This document shows positions 22,065 through 31,693 of a DNA stretch of 64,000 nucleotides, piece by piece. Every line of letters starts with the position of its first letter. The stretch's first letter is position 1. Both the position numbers and the translations under genes were made by a program. The stretch is taken from positions 268,737 to 332,736 of the forward strand of contig NW_008246089.1 in the NCBI RefSeq assembly GCF_000281045.1. The letters are read 5' to 3'. Origin of the DNA: Saprolegnia diclina VS20 (Eukaryota; Oomycota; Saprolegniomycetes; Saprolegniales; Saprolegniaceae). The notes under the pieces were generated by a model. That model did not search any database. It was not told the DNA's origin and saw only the letters and a list, made by a program, of their open reading frames with translations.

Positions 22065-25000
22065 ATGGCAACCAGAGTCTGCCCGAGCGACGCAAGTGGG
22101 CTGCTCCCACGAGCGTGGGATATCCCTGACGCCACCGCGCCGGTCCGCGCAGCATTCCTCAAGGACCTTGGTGGCATTGGCTATGTCCTCGCTGCCGTCG
22201 GTCTCGGCTGCTACGCGCTCGCGGCCATGTCTCCGTACCTTGCCAACGACTTCTTTTTTGCCCACTATGCCGAAGCGTCGACGGCGCTAACCAACACGAT
22301 CAACCTGCAGCTTTTGCTCACCCGTGCGTCGTCGCTCAACCTTTTGGCGGCGTCGTCCCGTCTCTCGACGCACGACGTTGTCGGCGTCAGCTACGCCTAC
22401 CCCCGTCTCCTCATGTACCAAGAGCTGACGACCCTCGAGAGTGCGGTCACTGGGCTACGCAACCTCGACACGGTTAATGTTGTCTACATGCTTGCGCAAT
22501 ACTGCTGGGTCGACTGGGAAAGGCGCTGGGCCATGGCATCCACGCACGCTCGACAAGTCCGGTGCCAGCATCGGTACGCATCGAACGGCGCCGTCTATCT
22601 CGAGTCGGTGCTGCGCAACATTGATTTCCAAGCGTGGAATGCGTCCACCCAAGGCTTGTTTACGCAGCGAATTGGGCACGGTGTCGCCGCGCTCGACGAC
22701 GGCCCCGCGTTTCTCACCTATCTGACGTCGCACCAGCTTCTTGACGTGCATGACGAAGTTCGCGTCTGGTCGAACGCGGGCCTCTCGTATTTTGCGCTGC
22801 AGTATGCCAACCAGTTCCAGATTGGGCTGCAAGAAGACATTCAGATTCAGAATGCACTGGGCTATAGTTGGCCGCAGCGCCTCAAGACCATTGCGAGCCT
22901 CCATCGTGGCACCCTCTGGACGTGTGACTACCTCTTTCCGTCGCTCCAGACCAACTTGAACGTCCCCGGCGGCAACCAAAGCCTCGTTCAGAACGCCAGC
23001 ACCTTCTTTGGCCTCGCCAACGCCAACTTAATGGAGAACAGCGCCGTCGCGTACCCGCTCCCACCGTCCTTTCAAGCCGTGCACAACCAAATCGGTCCCA
23101 TGGCCGCTATTGATCTACTCTGGGTACCGATCCCACCCGAACTTTACGCCACAATGCAGGTCTTTCGGTCTCTGGTACTGCCCTCGTTACGGCCCAACAC
23201 GGCGTTTGCGTCGGCACTGGATGCCATCGGCACGACAGAGCTTCACCCGACACCGCTGCAATGGCAAGACCCGAATCTCCTCTTCTACGGCGGCAACCCC
23301 ACGTGTGGCTTTGGCGTCGGCCTTCCGTTCGTGCAAGAGTCGTTCAGCTTTGACGACTCGTGTGGAACGCAAAAGGCGCTCACGTACTCGCTGTCGCCGA
23401 TCGCAGGTCTCTTTGCCTGGACGATGCTTGGTGACGTCAACGCCACCGCTTCCATCTGTGCGCTTCTGCCGATCGCCGAGGTGCATGGCTGTGCGCAAGC
23501 ACTGCGCACTGTCGAGGCTGCCGCATCACTTGTGCCGTCGCTCTCGGAGCTTGGATTCCCGACGTCGTCGCTTCCGCCACTGCAGCTCATGCAGTTTGTC
23601 GGTCGCAATACGTCGCCCGTAATTGAGACACAGCGCCTCCTCGAGGCTTCGTTTGCGTTGTTTGGCTGGCTGAGCGTTTACGAGTGGGTGATGCAGACGC
23701 GCGAGGTCGTCTCGATCGAAGGGGACGATGGACAATACGTACTCATGTCATCGGCGACGCCGCCGATGCCACTGTCGTCCTACGTCATCAGCTCCAGCTT
23801 TGGCATCTACTTTTGGTACTGCTCTGTGCTCGTGAGTCTCACGCTGCTCGGTCTGGCGATCTTTGTTATCAGTCTCTGGTTGTATCACCGGCCAAACCAC
23901 GCGCCTTGGTTCAAATTCCAGCGCATCACGAGCGCTACGTGGCTCAACCGGACGTTGCTGATCGTTCGCGGTCTCTCGGCGATCGTGTGCTTGGCGTCGG
24001 CCAGCGTGCAGTCCGTTACGACTGCAACGGGTCAGTGGTTCGAGGCCGCACCTCGATCGCTGTTCGAGTCTTGCGTCTTGGCCGGCGAGGCCACGTGGAT
24101 CACGTACGTCGTACACGAGGCGCTGCATCCTCTCACGGGCAATTTGACAGCTAAGTACGCACCCTGGAGCTCTGGGGCTGCGTGGTTCATGCTGGCGCTT
24201 CTCGACTTTGCAGCGCCCGTCGAGGTGGCTACGGCGCTCCATCGTGACTGCTTTTCAATCAACATGGACCAAATGCTCTACTGTGTCAGTGGCAGCATCC
24301 ACATTGGGTACGTCCAGCGCACGCTGGTGCAGATTGCGGTGCTTCTTGGCTCTATCGTCGTCACGTACAGCGTCGCTTTTGCCTACGCGTCGTATAGGAA
24401 TGTCGTCGTCGCCGACGCGCACAGTCCGTCGTTAGTGCTTTCGTCGGCCGCGACGGCCTTTCTGGACCACAATCAGACGCTGTACGGTCGCATTGCGTCG
24501 CTCAACATTGTGTCGGCGGCCATGTGCGGCATCTTGTCGATTCCTCGATGTGGTCTCTTTGACACCAAGCTCTGGCTGCCGTTGCCCGAAGACAGTTTTG
24601 TCATGGAGCGGCACCAAATACGCCTGGCGCACGTCGGCACGTCGCGCGTCCTGCCTGCTTGTAGCCCGACCAACTCGGATGCCGAGCATTTTGAGCCAAG
24701 CCGGCAGCGTGTGGCGAGGCTGGCGCTGCTAGGTGGCGTTGCGTATACGATCTTCAGCCTCACCTCCAACGTCGCCTTCCTCGCGGTGGCCCAAACCTTC
24801 TTGGCCAATGACTTCGGCTGGGCGGGCTTCAACAGCACCGGCATGCACGCCTTCTTGGCCAATGCCATCAACCAGCAGCTTCTCATCTCGACCAATATGA
24901 CACTCGACTTGAGCAGCCCCGCGCTGACCGACATTTCGCAGCTCTACAATGACTCGATGGCGTCGATTGCCTGGAGCGCTCACGCTCCCCGGCGTCAGCT

Positions 25001-27356
25001 CCTGGACACCAGCGTACCTCTCACTCGTTTTGCGCAAGGCCTTCGAGACATGAACCCGTGCATGCTGCCGTGGATGTTCACGCAGTACTGCTGGCTCGAC
25101 TTGGATCGACATTGGGCCATGGCCAGCACCACCAAGCGTCAAGCGCGATGTGTTGCCTCTCAGATGGACAATGGCGCAGTCTACTTGGAGATTCCGCTTC
25201 GCAACGTTCGTGACTGGGCCGCGTGGGACCACTGCTGGGGTGTCTCGTTTGAGATTGGTTTTGTGTTACACCTGCAGACCTCGCAGCATGGACAACAGTG
25301 GCTCTCGAATCTCAAACTCAACGTCAATTCTGTTGATGACGAAGTGGCTCTCTGGCGTCGATACAACATTACGCGGTTTCAGTTGCAGTGGCAAAACTAC
25401 AAGACGATTGGCATGGTCGATACCTTCTCGATCACGTCGGCACTGGGCTACACGTCATCACTGACGCTGAGTCGGTCGGAAGCCAGCTTTCATCTTCTGC
25501 AGCAGACATCCCACCGCATGTACTGGGCGTTTGCGAGCGATCTATGGGCCATTGCTACCAACACGTCGTTGATTGGAGGATACAGTCTCCTCGCATCGAG
25601 TTCTAACTTTGCGTTTACGAATACCTCTAGCCAAGACGTTTTGTTCCGAAACCTAACCCTTACCCAGCCCTTGACACCCGGTTTGACCGTGCTGCAGTCG
25701 ACCATTGGGCCATTTGGGTCGGTTGATATGCACTATATTTCGTGTCCACCGGCTGCGCTTGAGCTCTACAGCAGCTTTTCCCAAGCGCTCAACACCCTCC
25801 TTGTCACCAACACGACCGCGCAGACGCAATATTTTGCGCTCCCCGCCAAGCCTCGCGTCTGTTCGGTGCCGCCGTTCTTGAACAACGATCTCTCGCTCAT
25901 GGCGAACGGGGGTAACCTCATGTGCGGCAACGACGTCCCGCAAGAGCCCGCGTTTTACGGCCGCCTGAGCAACTTTGGCGCGTCCAGTGCGTGCCACGCC
26001 CTCTTCTTGGATACGATGGTGCCCTCCCGCGCCGAGCTCTTCTTTGCGTTTCTGGGTCTACGCGCTGGGACTGGAACTGTACCAGATGCCAGTGCGCTCT
26101 GCGCCATTGATCCGTGCTCGGGGCTCTCGCCCTTGTGTCCCCTCGGCTTTGATCAGACCTTGCTCTTTCTCGCCGACTACGCAGTGGCGTTCAGTGCATT
26201 GGACGCCGTCGCCACAAAAGCGCACCACGTACTCTACGCTCTCAACATCCAAGTGATTCAGTACTACACGGCAACGTTGGACGACGCAGATACGTTGCTG
26301 TACCAAATCAACTTGCTCGACCCGACCGAGCCTCTCTGGGCGTTCTATGGCTGGTGCCACGTTTTCGAGTGGCTCGACGGTCGCCGTGAAGTCGTCTCGT
26401 TTCAAGGTGACGCGGGCGCGGTTGCATCGATCTCGTCCAGTGCAAATTTGATCCGGGGAAGCCCTGACCCGAGCGAGATTCCCGTCAGCTTTGCCACGCT
26501 TCTTCTCGGCTGCACGTTCTACATGACGGGGCTGCTCATCTCCATCGCGGGGCTCGTCACGCTCTACAGCGTTGGCCAAAAAGGCCACGTCGAAGGCAAC
26601 AACTTGTATGAGATCAACCGCATCGTAGGGCACGTCTGGGCAGGCCGCACGTTCCTCCTCCTGCGCAGCATCACGGCGATATGGATGCTCAATACATCGC
26701 CGCTGCTGCTCCAGCACGTGGGCTCAGTCACGCACATGCGGTCACCCCCGCTTCCGTGGTACCAGACGATCCTCGCGGCGGGGGAGAGCACGTGGCTCGT
26801 CTACGCCCTCAATGACCTTGGCAGCTGCGTCACGCGGCAGTTCACCACGACGTATGCCTACAAGAGCTCGCTTTTGACGTACGCGGTGGTGTCGATCTGG
26901 ACACTTGTGGCGCCCGTCTCGTACACGGCCGCCTTGGATCGGAGTTGCACCTATGTTGACATGGACGCGGGGTTGGTTTGCACCAGCGCCGTCATTCGCA
27001 TAGGCTCTTTGCGGGGCGTGCTCAGTGTCGTGCTCATTGCGTGCGCTTGCGTGACGCTCTGCTATCGACTCGAGCGCATGCTACATCCGCATCTCGCACC
27101 GCCAAACGTGCACTCACTCTTCCTCAACTCGCAGAGCCTGTACATGCTCGACTTGTCGCACTGGCAGCACCACGGCGACATCTTTTTGGACAAGACGTCT
27201 GCTGTCCTCGCCGGCCTACTGAGTGTCGAGTACGATGATGACTTGTATATCCTCGACATCAAGACGTGGCGCGCCATTGTGGTTCCACATGCCACGTTGA
27301 CCCAACCAATCACGCTGCAACGCTTTGCTCGGGCCATTCCCCTCAGTCGCATCTAG
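22065..27356 (+). CDS. Giant polytopic membrane protein with two homologous halves
   Basis: Intronless; 1763 aa from the preferred Met (1890 aa from the first in-frame ATG at 21684). No known family is recognised; large proteins of this look occur as lineage-specific families in Saprolegniales (from memory, not checked). Each half of about 870 residues has the same plan: a membrane helix then FLANDF; a long, probably extracytoplasmic domain with QYCW-[VL]-D and RHWAMAST or RRWAMAST, then NGAVYLE; two or three membrane helices; a tail reaching [ILV]-x-GILS or AGLLS. The halves are clearly related but far from identical. The second starts near 24700. Several N-glycosylation sequons lie in the luminal parts. 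Topology by eye is about 5-6 helices per half. Transport or surface-antigen roles are only guesses. Confidence 0.8.
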   Translation: MATRVCPSDASGLLPRAWDIPDATAPVRAAFLKDLGGIGYVLAAVGLGCYALAAMSPYLANDFFFAHYAEASTALTNTINLQLLLTRASSLNLLAASSRLSTHDVVGVSYAYPRLLMYQELTTLESAVTGLRNLDTVNVVYMLAQYCWVDWERRWAMASTHARQVRCQHRYASNGAVYLESVLRNIDFQAWNASTQGLFTQRIGHGVAALDDGPAFLTYLTSHQLLDVHDEVRVWSNAGLSYFALQYANQFQIGLQEDIQIQNALGYSWPQRLKTIASLHRGTLWTCDYLFPSLQTNLNVPGGNQSLVQNASTFFGLANANLMENSAVAYPLPPSFQAVHNQIGPMAAIDLLWVPIPPELYATMQVFRSLVLPSLRPNTAFASALDAIGTTELHPTPLQWQDPNLLFYGGNPTCGFGVGLPFVQESFSFDDSCGTQKALTYSLSPIAGLFAWTMLGDVNATASICALLPIAEVHGCAQALRTVEAAASLVPSLSELGFPTSSLPPLQLMQFVGRNTSPVIETQRLLEASFALFGWLSVYEWVMQTREVVSIEGDDGQYVLMSSATPPMPLSSYVISSSFGIYFWYCSVLVSLTLLGLAIFVISLWLYHRPNHAPWFKFQRITSATWLNRTLLIVRGLSAIVCLASASVQSVTTATGQWFEAAPRSLFESCVLAGEATWITYVVHEALHPLTGNLTAKYAPWSSGAAWFMLALLDFAAPVEVATALHRDCFSINMDQMLYCVSGSIHIGYVQRTLVQIAVLLGSIVVTYSVAFAYASYRNVVVADAHSPSLVLSSAATAFLDHNQTLYGRIASLNIVSAAMCGILSIPRCGLFDTKLWLPLPEDSFVMERHQIRLAHVGTSRVLPACSPTNSDAEHFEPSRQRVARLALLGGVAYTIFSLTSNVAFLAVAQTFLANDFGWAGFNSTGMHAFLANAINQQLLISTNMTLDLSSPALTDISQLYNDSMASIAWSAHAPRRQLLDTSVPLTRFAQGLRDMNPCMLPWMFTQYCWLDLDRHWAMASTTKRQARCVASQMDNGAVYLEIPLRNVRDWAAWDHCWGVSFEIGFVLHLQTSQHGQQWLSNLKLNVNSVDDEVALWRRYNITRFQLQWQNYKTIGMVDTFSITSALGYTSSLTLSRSEASFHLLQQTSHRMYWAFASDLWAIATNTSLIGGYSLLASSSNFAFTNTSSQDVLFRNLTLTQPLTPGLTVLQSTIGPFGSVDMHYISCPPAALELYSSFSQALNTLLVTNTTAQTQYFALPAKPRVCSVPPFLNNDLSLMANGGNLMCGNDVPQEPAFYGRLSNFGASSACHALFLDTMVPSRAELFFAFLGLRAGTGTVPDASALCAIDPCSGLSPLCPLGFDQTLLFLADYAVAFSALDAVATKAHHVLYALNIQVIQYYTATLDDADTLLYQINLLDPTEPLWAFYGWCHVFEWLDGRREVVSFQGDAGAVASISSSANLIRGSPDPSEIPVSFATLLLGCTFYMTGLLISIAGLVTLYSVGQKGHVEGNNLYEINRIVGHVWAGRTFLLLRSITAIWMLNTSPLLLQHVGSVTHMRSPPLPWYQTILAAGESTWLVYALNDLGSCVTRQFTTTYAYKSSLLTYAVVSIWTLVAPVSYTAALDRSCTYVDMDAGLVCTSAVIRIGSLRGVLSVVLIACACVTLCYRLERMLHPHLAPPNVHSLFLNSQSLYMLDLSHWQHHGDIFLDKTSAVLAGLLSVEYDDDLYILDIKTWRAIVVPHATLTQPITLQRFARAIPLSRI

Positions 27357-27476
27357 CCCCGAATCACCTAACCCTAATCGAAACGACACATTTTGTACAC
27401 AAAGCCACGACCGCAGACACCATCAATACGACATAGTTAGTGCGGTGACACACTGAGACGCATTGTGTACAAGTCG

Positions 27477-28830
27477 TCACTTGCGCGTCGGAAGGTCTTT
27501 CATGTCGCGTTGTCGCCGCTTCTTGGCGCGCTCCTTGCGCTGTTCCTTGGACATGACGGGTCGACCGTCGGCGGCAATTACATTGCGCTTGGCCTGCAGC
27601 CGTTCCTTTCGCTACGCGATACATAGTCATATGGCCCCTGCATTTTGGATTGAGCGTACGGCGCGCGCTTCCATGGCTTCTTCGAGCTTCTTCTTCTGGG
27701 CTTCGATCTCTCGCCGCTTGGCTTCTTCGATGAGCGCTGCCTCGGTGACCGCGTCCTCATCGACCATGTACTTGCTGCGCCGGCACGGACAAAAGTAATA
27801 CCGAAAGCAGCCCATTTTCCTCCTAGACACAGCGTTATAGGGCGGATAGAGCGTCGCATTGGGTCGACGTACCGCGCTAAAGCGTGCTGAGCGCGGCGCT
27901 TGGCCGCGATGGCTTCTTTGCTCTCGCCCTCGGGCTTGTCTTTCTCGTCTTTGATCGCTTGGAGAAGGGCCGCGCGCTTGGTCCACCACGATTCGCCCAT
28001 GGAGTAGACTTTTAGGTTCTCTTGGAGGCGGTACACGGGGTATAAGAGTGTCGGGAATTGCTGGTTGAGACTCTCGAACTCTCGAAAATCAATCTAGAAC
28101 CGTCATAGCATGGGTGAACAAGAGAGGTTGGCGCCGTACCTTGCCGTCGCCGCTAAATTGGAATTTCTCGAGCGCTTCCTTCATATTACTCGTGCCGCCA
28201 TCGGCGTGCAGCACCTCGAGGAGCGCTGCGAGCTCCGCCTACGCGCACGAGTTGGAGGGTTTGGTGGTGGAGCGCAACATACGTCTTCGATCGTTCCGCT
28301 CTTGTCCAGATCAAAGACAAAGAAGCAGACTAGACAAGGCCACGTCAGTGCCGCCTCTCGCACGTTGCAAATACATTTGAGGATTTCTTGCGTGTTGAGA
28401 AGGCAGAACGCGCCAAGCGCCTCGACATACTCGCTAAAGTCGAGCTCGCCACTGCCGTCGATATCTACAGTGGTTGAGAGGCAATGCCCTGCGCTGAGAA
28501 GTGCACCGATGAGGGCAAAGACGGCATCGCCCACCGCCGTGCGCTCTTCGCGGACGCTGCGAAAGAACTCGTCGCGGTCGATGGTTCCGCTGCCACTAGT
28601 TGTCGTCGAAGGATACGTGAGTGCCTATGCTGTAGACAGTCTTGGGGTACTAGGAAGCACAGGATTGATGCCATGTTAAATAAAACCGGATTCAGCCGAC
28701 CTCGTTGTCGGAGCGGCAAAAATGCTTGTACATCTTGCGCAAGTCGGCTTCCGTCACTAGCATAATGACGTCAAGAGTGCGCGACTCGAGATACCGACGT
28801 ACATTGGAGCTTCTCGATCGTCTTGAGCAT
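27477..28830 (-). CDS. EF-hand calcium-binding protein, 318 aa, nine exons
   Basis: Minus-strand exons 28830-28803, 28756-28701, 28624-28507, 28464-28375, 28329-28283, 28238-28140, 28093-27873, 27822-27660 and 27611-27477; all junctions are GT-AG and the frame closes over 957 nt. Loops seen: a first, irregular one (SGSGTIDRDEFF), then DIDGSGELDFSEY, then FDLDKSGTIEDAEL, and a fourth degenerate one with SGDGKIDFREFESL, followed by FPTLLYPVYRLQ, a tail typical of oomycete and alveolate EF-hand proteins. The C-terminal third is a basic coiled coil with an odd CFRYYFCPCRR patch that could be palmitoylated. An upstream exon starting with Met-Gly at 28916 and joined through a 44-nt intron is possible and would allow N-myristoylation. 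The third exon's left edge is the least certain. Confidence 0.78.
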
Positions 28831-29352
28831 CCTATAGTTGTTACTTACGACCACGGGCTGGCCGCGTCATGGTACCGCTCATCGGGTGCCGGCACCTCCG
28901 TCCGCCAAAAGCCCATCGCGCCCAAGTGGTTTCACCAACGGTTGCCAAATTGAGTTGCTACATAGGACGACAACATCATCATGAAACAAGTACGATTGCA
29001 CAGTACTCGCCGTCAATCAGGTGACTGAAAACCCGCTTGATAGACACGCAAAAGCTCACGCACGCCAACTGCAATGTGCAATGTCGATGTGTCACCGTTT
29101 GCAGTACCACGCGGTCTTGGCTGTCACGGCCATTATATACACGATATACAAGCAGAGACTCGTGGATATAATCATGTGTCTTCTCTGTTCGCACAGCCTG
29201 GTCGTGACGCCGAGCCGGTGCGCTACGGACGAGGCGCGTCGGCGAGCTGCGTGACCTGTGAGTAACCTTGTCCAAAGAGGTTTAACCCACGTTAAACGTA
29301 CGTCGCGGTGGCGTTTGACTTGATTTCACAAATTTGCGGGTCGACATCAGAC
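28831..29352. other. Divergent intergenic region
   Basis: About 520 bp between the EF-hand gene (minus) and the three-repeat glycoprotein gene (plus). No further gene is seen. It may include an upstream coding exon of the EF-hand gene (ATG at 28916). Confidence 0.45.
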
Positions 29353-31673
29353 ATGGCCCATGGCGTCGTCCGACTCCTGTGGATAGCGTGGCTGCTCGTA
29401 CTCGCCGCCGTGACCGTGCATGGCCTCGACACCACGGGCGGCGTTGTCTACTGCTGGGCGGACGCGGCGCCGTCCACGATGTACCAAGGCGCCAACTGCG
29501 GCTTTGAGACGCTCCTCCTCGTGCCCAACGGCGAGCCGCGCCAGCCGCTGCAGGGCATTGCGTTCACCGCTAAGTACGTTGGCCCGTCGGCGCTGGGTTT
29601 CGACCTCGCCCAGATCCAGTTCAGCCGGCGCAACCAAAGCGAACCGCCAGCGCAGGTCGCCGACAGCTACGTCGGACTCTTCCTCAGCAACGAGACGACG
29701 TCCCAGGGCGACGCGGTGCCGTCCGCCTTGCCGTACCTCGCGGTCTCGTCGTCCGTGCGCAAGAACCTCACGGCCGTCGGTGCCACGAGCTTGGCGCCGC
29801 CCGAGCCCCTGCTGCTGCCCGACCGCGCCGGCGGCTTGATCGTCCTCGCGCGCTTCTCGGTCGCCAACCTCCAAGGCTCCACCTTCCACTTTGCAACCTT
29901 TCGATCCATTGACGTCCAGTACCCGATACCGAGCCGCTTTCCCGTGTACGCCCCTCGCCCACTTTGTATATGCCTTCTAACGACTGTGCTAGAACCTACG
30001 ATGCGACGACCACGTACTGCTGGACGACCGACCAAGTGGCCTACGATCGGCTCGTCACTCGCGGCGACACGACAGGGTTTTCCGCCGACTGCCCCATAGC
30101 ACTCAACGTTACGTCGCCATTGGCCGCGCAGAGCCTGTCGCCGATCCCGATCACGTGGTCGCTCCGGGTCCGCTCCGACTACGCGGGTGCGATGCGCATT
30201 TCGCCGAGCACTGTTTTGCACACGGCGGTGCATTTGTGCAGCAACGTCGACGACGGCTACTGCCACATTTTCAACCAAAAGCCGTACGCGGCGTCGTCCC
30301 AGGACCTCGCTGGCAACGTGAGCGAGTCCAGCCAGTCGGCGTCGTTTGCGACGACGCTCCTGAGCCTGCCCACGGGGCTCTACCTCGGGTTTGCACATGT
30401 CGTCATGCGCGGTCTCGACGGACGCAACGTGCACATGGCCACGTATTTTCAGCTCAAAGTCGACTTGACAACGTCGTCGGCCGACGACTCGTCCTTCGCG
30501 CCCAACACGACGTACTGCTGGAAGCTCTTTGCGCCGACCGCGATCCCTTACGTCTCGGCCGCCTCGATGCTCGGAACACACTCGACCGGGTCGTCGTGCC
30601 CTGCGGCGATTACACTCCGCGGTCTCGACGCCACGCCGGCGCTCAACGCCTCGACGCTCGTCGCGTGGCAAGTGGCGCCCGACAACAGCGCGGTGAGCCA
30701 CCTCGTGGAGCTCCCGGCCAACTGGAGTGTCGCTTCATCGCGCGTCGTGACGTGCTCGGCGCCGTGCTCGCCGTTTACGGGGTCATCGCTCGCGAGCTCG
30801 CCCTTCACGCCTAGCAACGGGACGACCGCCGCCTCCCTGCGCTGGACCGTCCCGGGCTCGTACGTAGTGTACGCGTGGGCGACGCTCAACACGCTTCAGG
30901 GCACGCGCCTCGACATTGCGACGTTCCAGACGATTACAATTGCAGCGCCGACAAGCAACAATGCAGGCTCCTCGGCGCTCTCGACGACTACGATTGTGCT
31001 CATCGCCTCCACGTGCGTCGTCGCAGTAGCGCTCTTTGCGCTCCTTGGCGTGAGCTACTACAAGCAGCGTCAGCACAAGCGCATGCTCTGGACGCAGTGG
31101 CAGCTCTCGCGCGCCGGCCTCTACTCGTACGGCGGCAGTCCGTGCCCGATTGCGAGCCAGCACTCAGACATCCCGATCATGCAAGGCGCGGTCATGGACA
31201 CGTCCCGCATTGCCGTCCACGACTCGTTCTCGGAAGCCCATGACGACGACGAGAGCAACCAGATGCGGCACAACGTCGACTTGCAGTACCTGCAACAGAA
31301 CCGCATCGAGTACCCGATCCACCGCGGCCGCATCGCGTCGAACGCCACGTCGTACTATGGCATGGACCCCACGCGCCCGACGCGCACCAAGTCGAGCGCC
31401 TCGGCGCGAAGGGACCGCAACTCGTCCATCTTGTACGACCCGACGCGACAAGCCCGAGCGTCGTCCCACCCGGTCCTGGACTACGACCCGACGCGGGACC
31501 GGAACGCCAGCATCACGAGCAATCACCACCAGATGCTGATGCCACGGCCCTTGTACAATGGTCATGAGGCAGCGCCCGAGTCGCCGCGGCCATCGTCGGT
31601 CGCGTCGACAGGCTCGATCATGGCCACATATGGCCACTCCATGTACGCGATGCAGAGCAGTCATCCGTCCTAA
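29353..31673 (+). CDS. Type I membrane glycoprotein with three YCW ectodomain repeats
   Basis: Exons 29353-29945 and 29993-31673 (757 aa), 47-nt intron. A clear signal peptide (LLWIAWLLVLAAVTVHG) is followed by three related beta-rich units. Each starts with a YCW triplet (VVYCWAD, TTYCWTT, TTYCWKL) and ends with an Ala-Thr strand (FATFRSIDVQ, MATYFQLKVDL, IATFQTITI). Each has paired Cys and several N-glycosylation sequons. One membrane helix (TTIVLIASTCVVAVALFALLG) leads to a cytoplasmic tail of about 220 residues, rich in Ser, Arg and His, that repeats DPTR three times (DPTRPTR, DPTRQAR, DPTRDRN). No known family is recognised. The layout suggests a surface receptor or adhesion protein whose tail is a phosphorylation scaffold (inference). 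Its stop is 20 bp from the convergent coiled-coil gene. Confidence 0.75.
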
Positions 31674-31693
31674 TACTACTTACGTGTTGTCGT

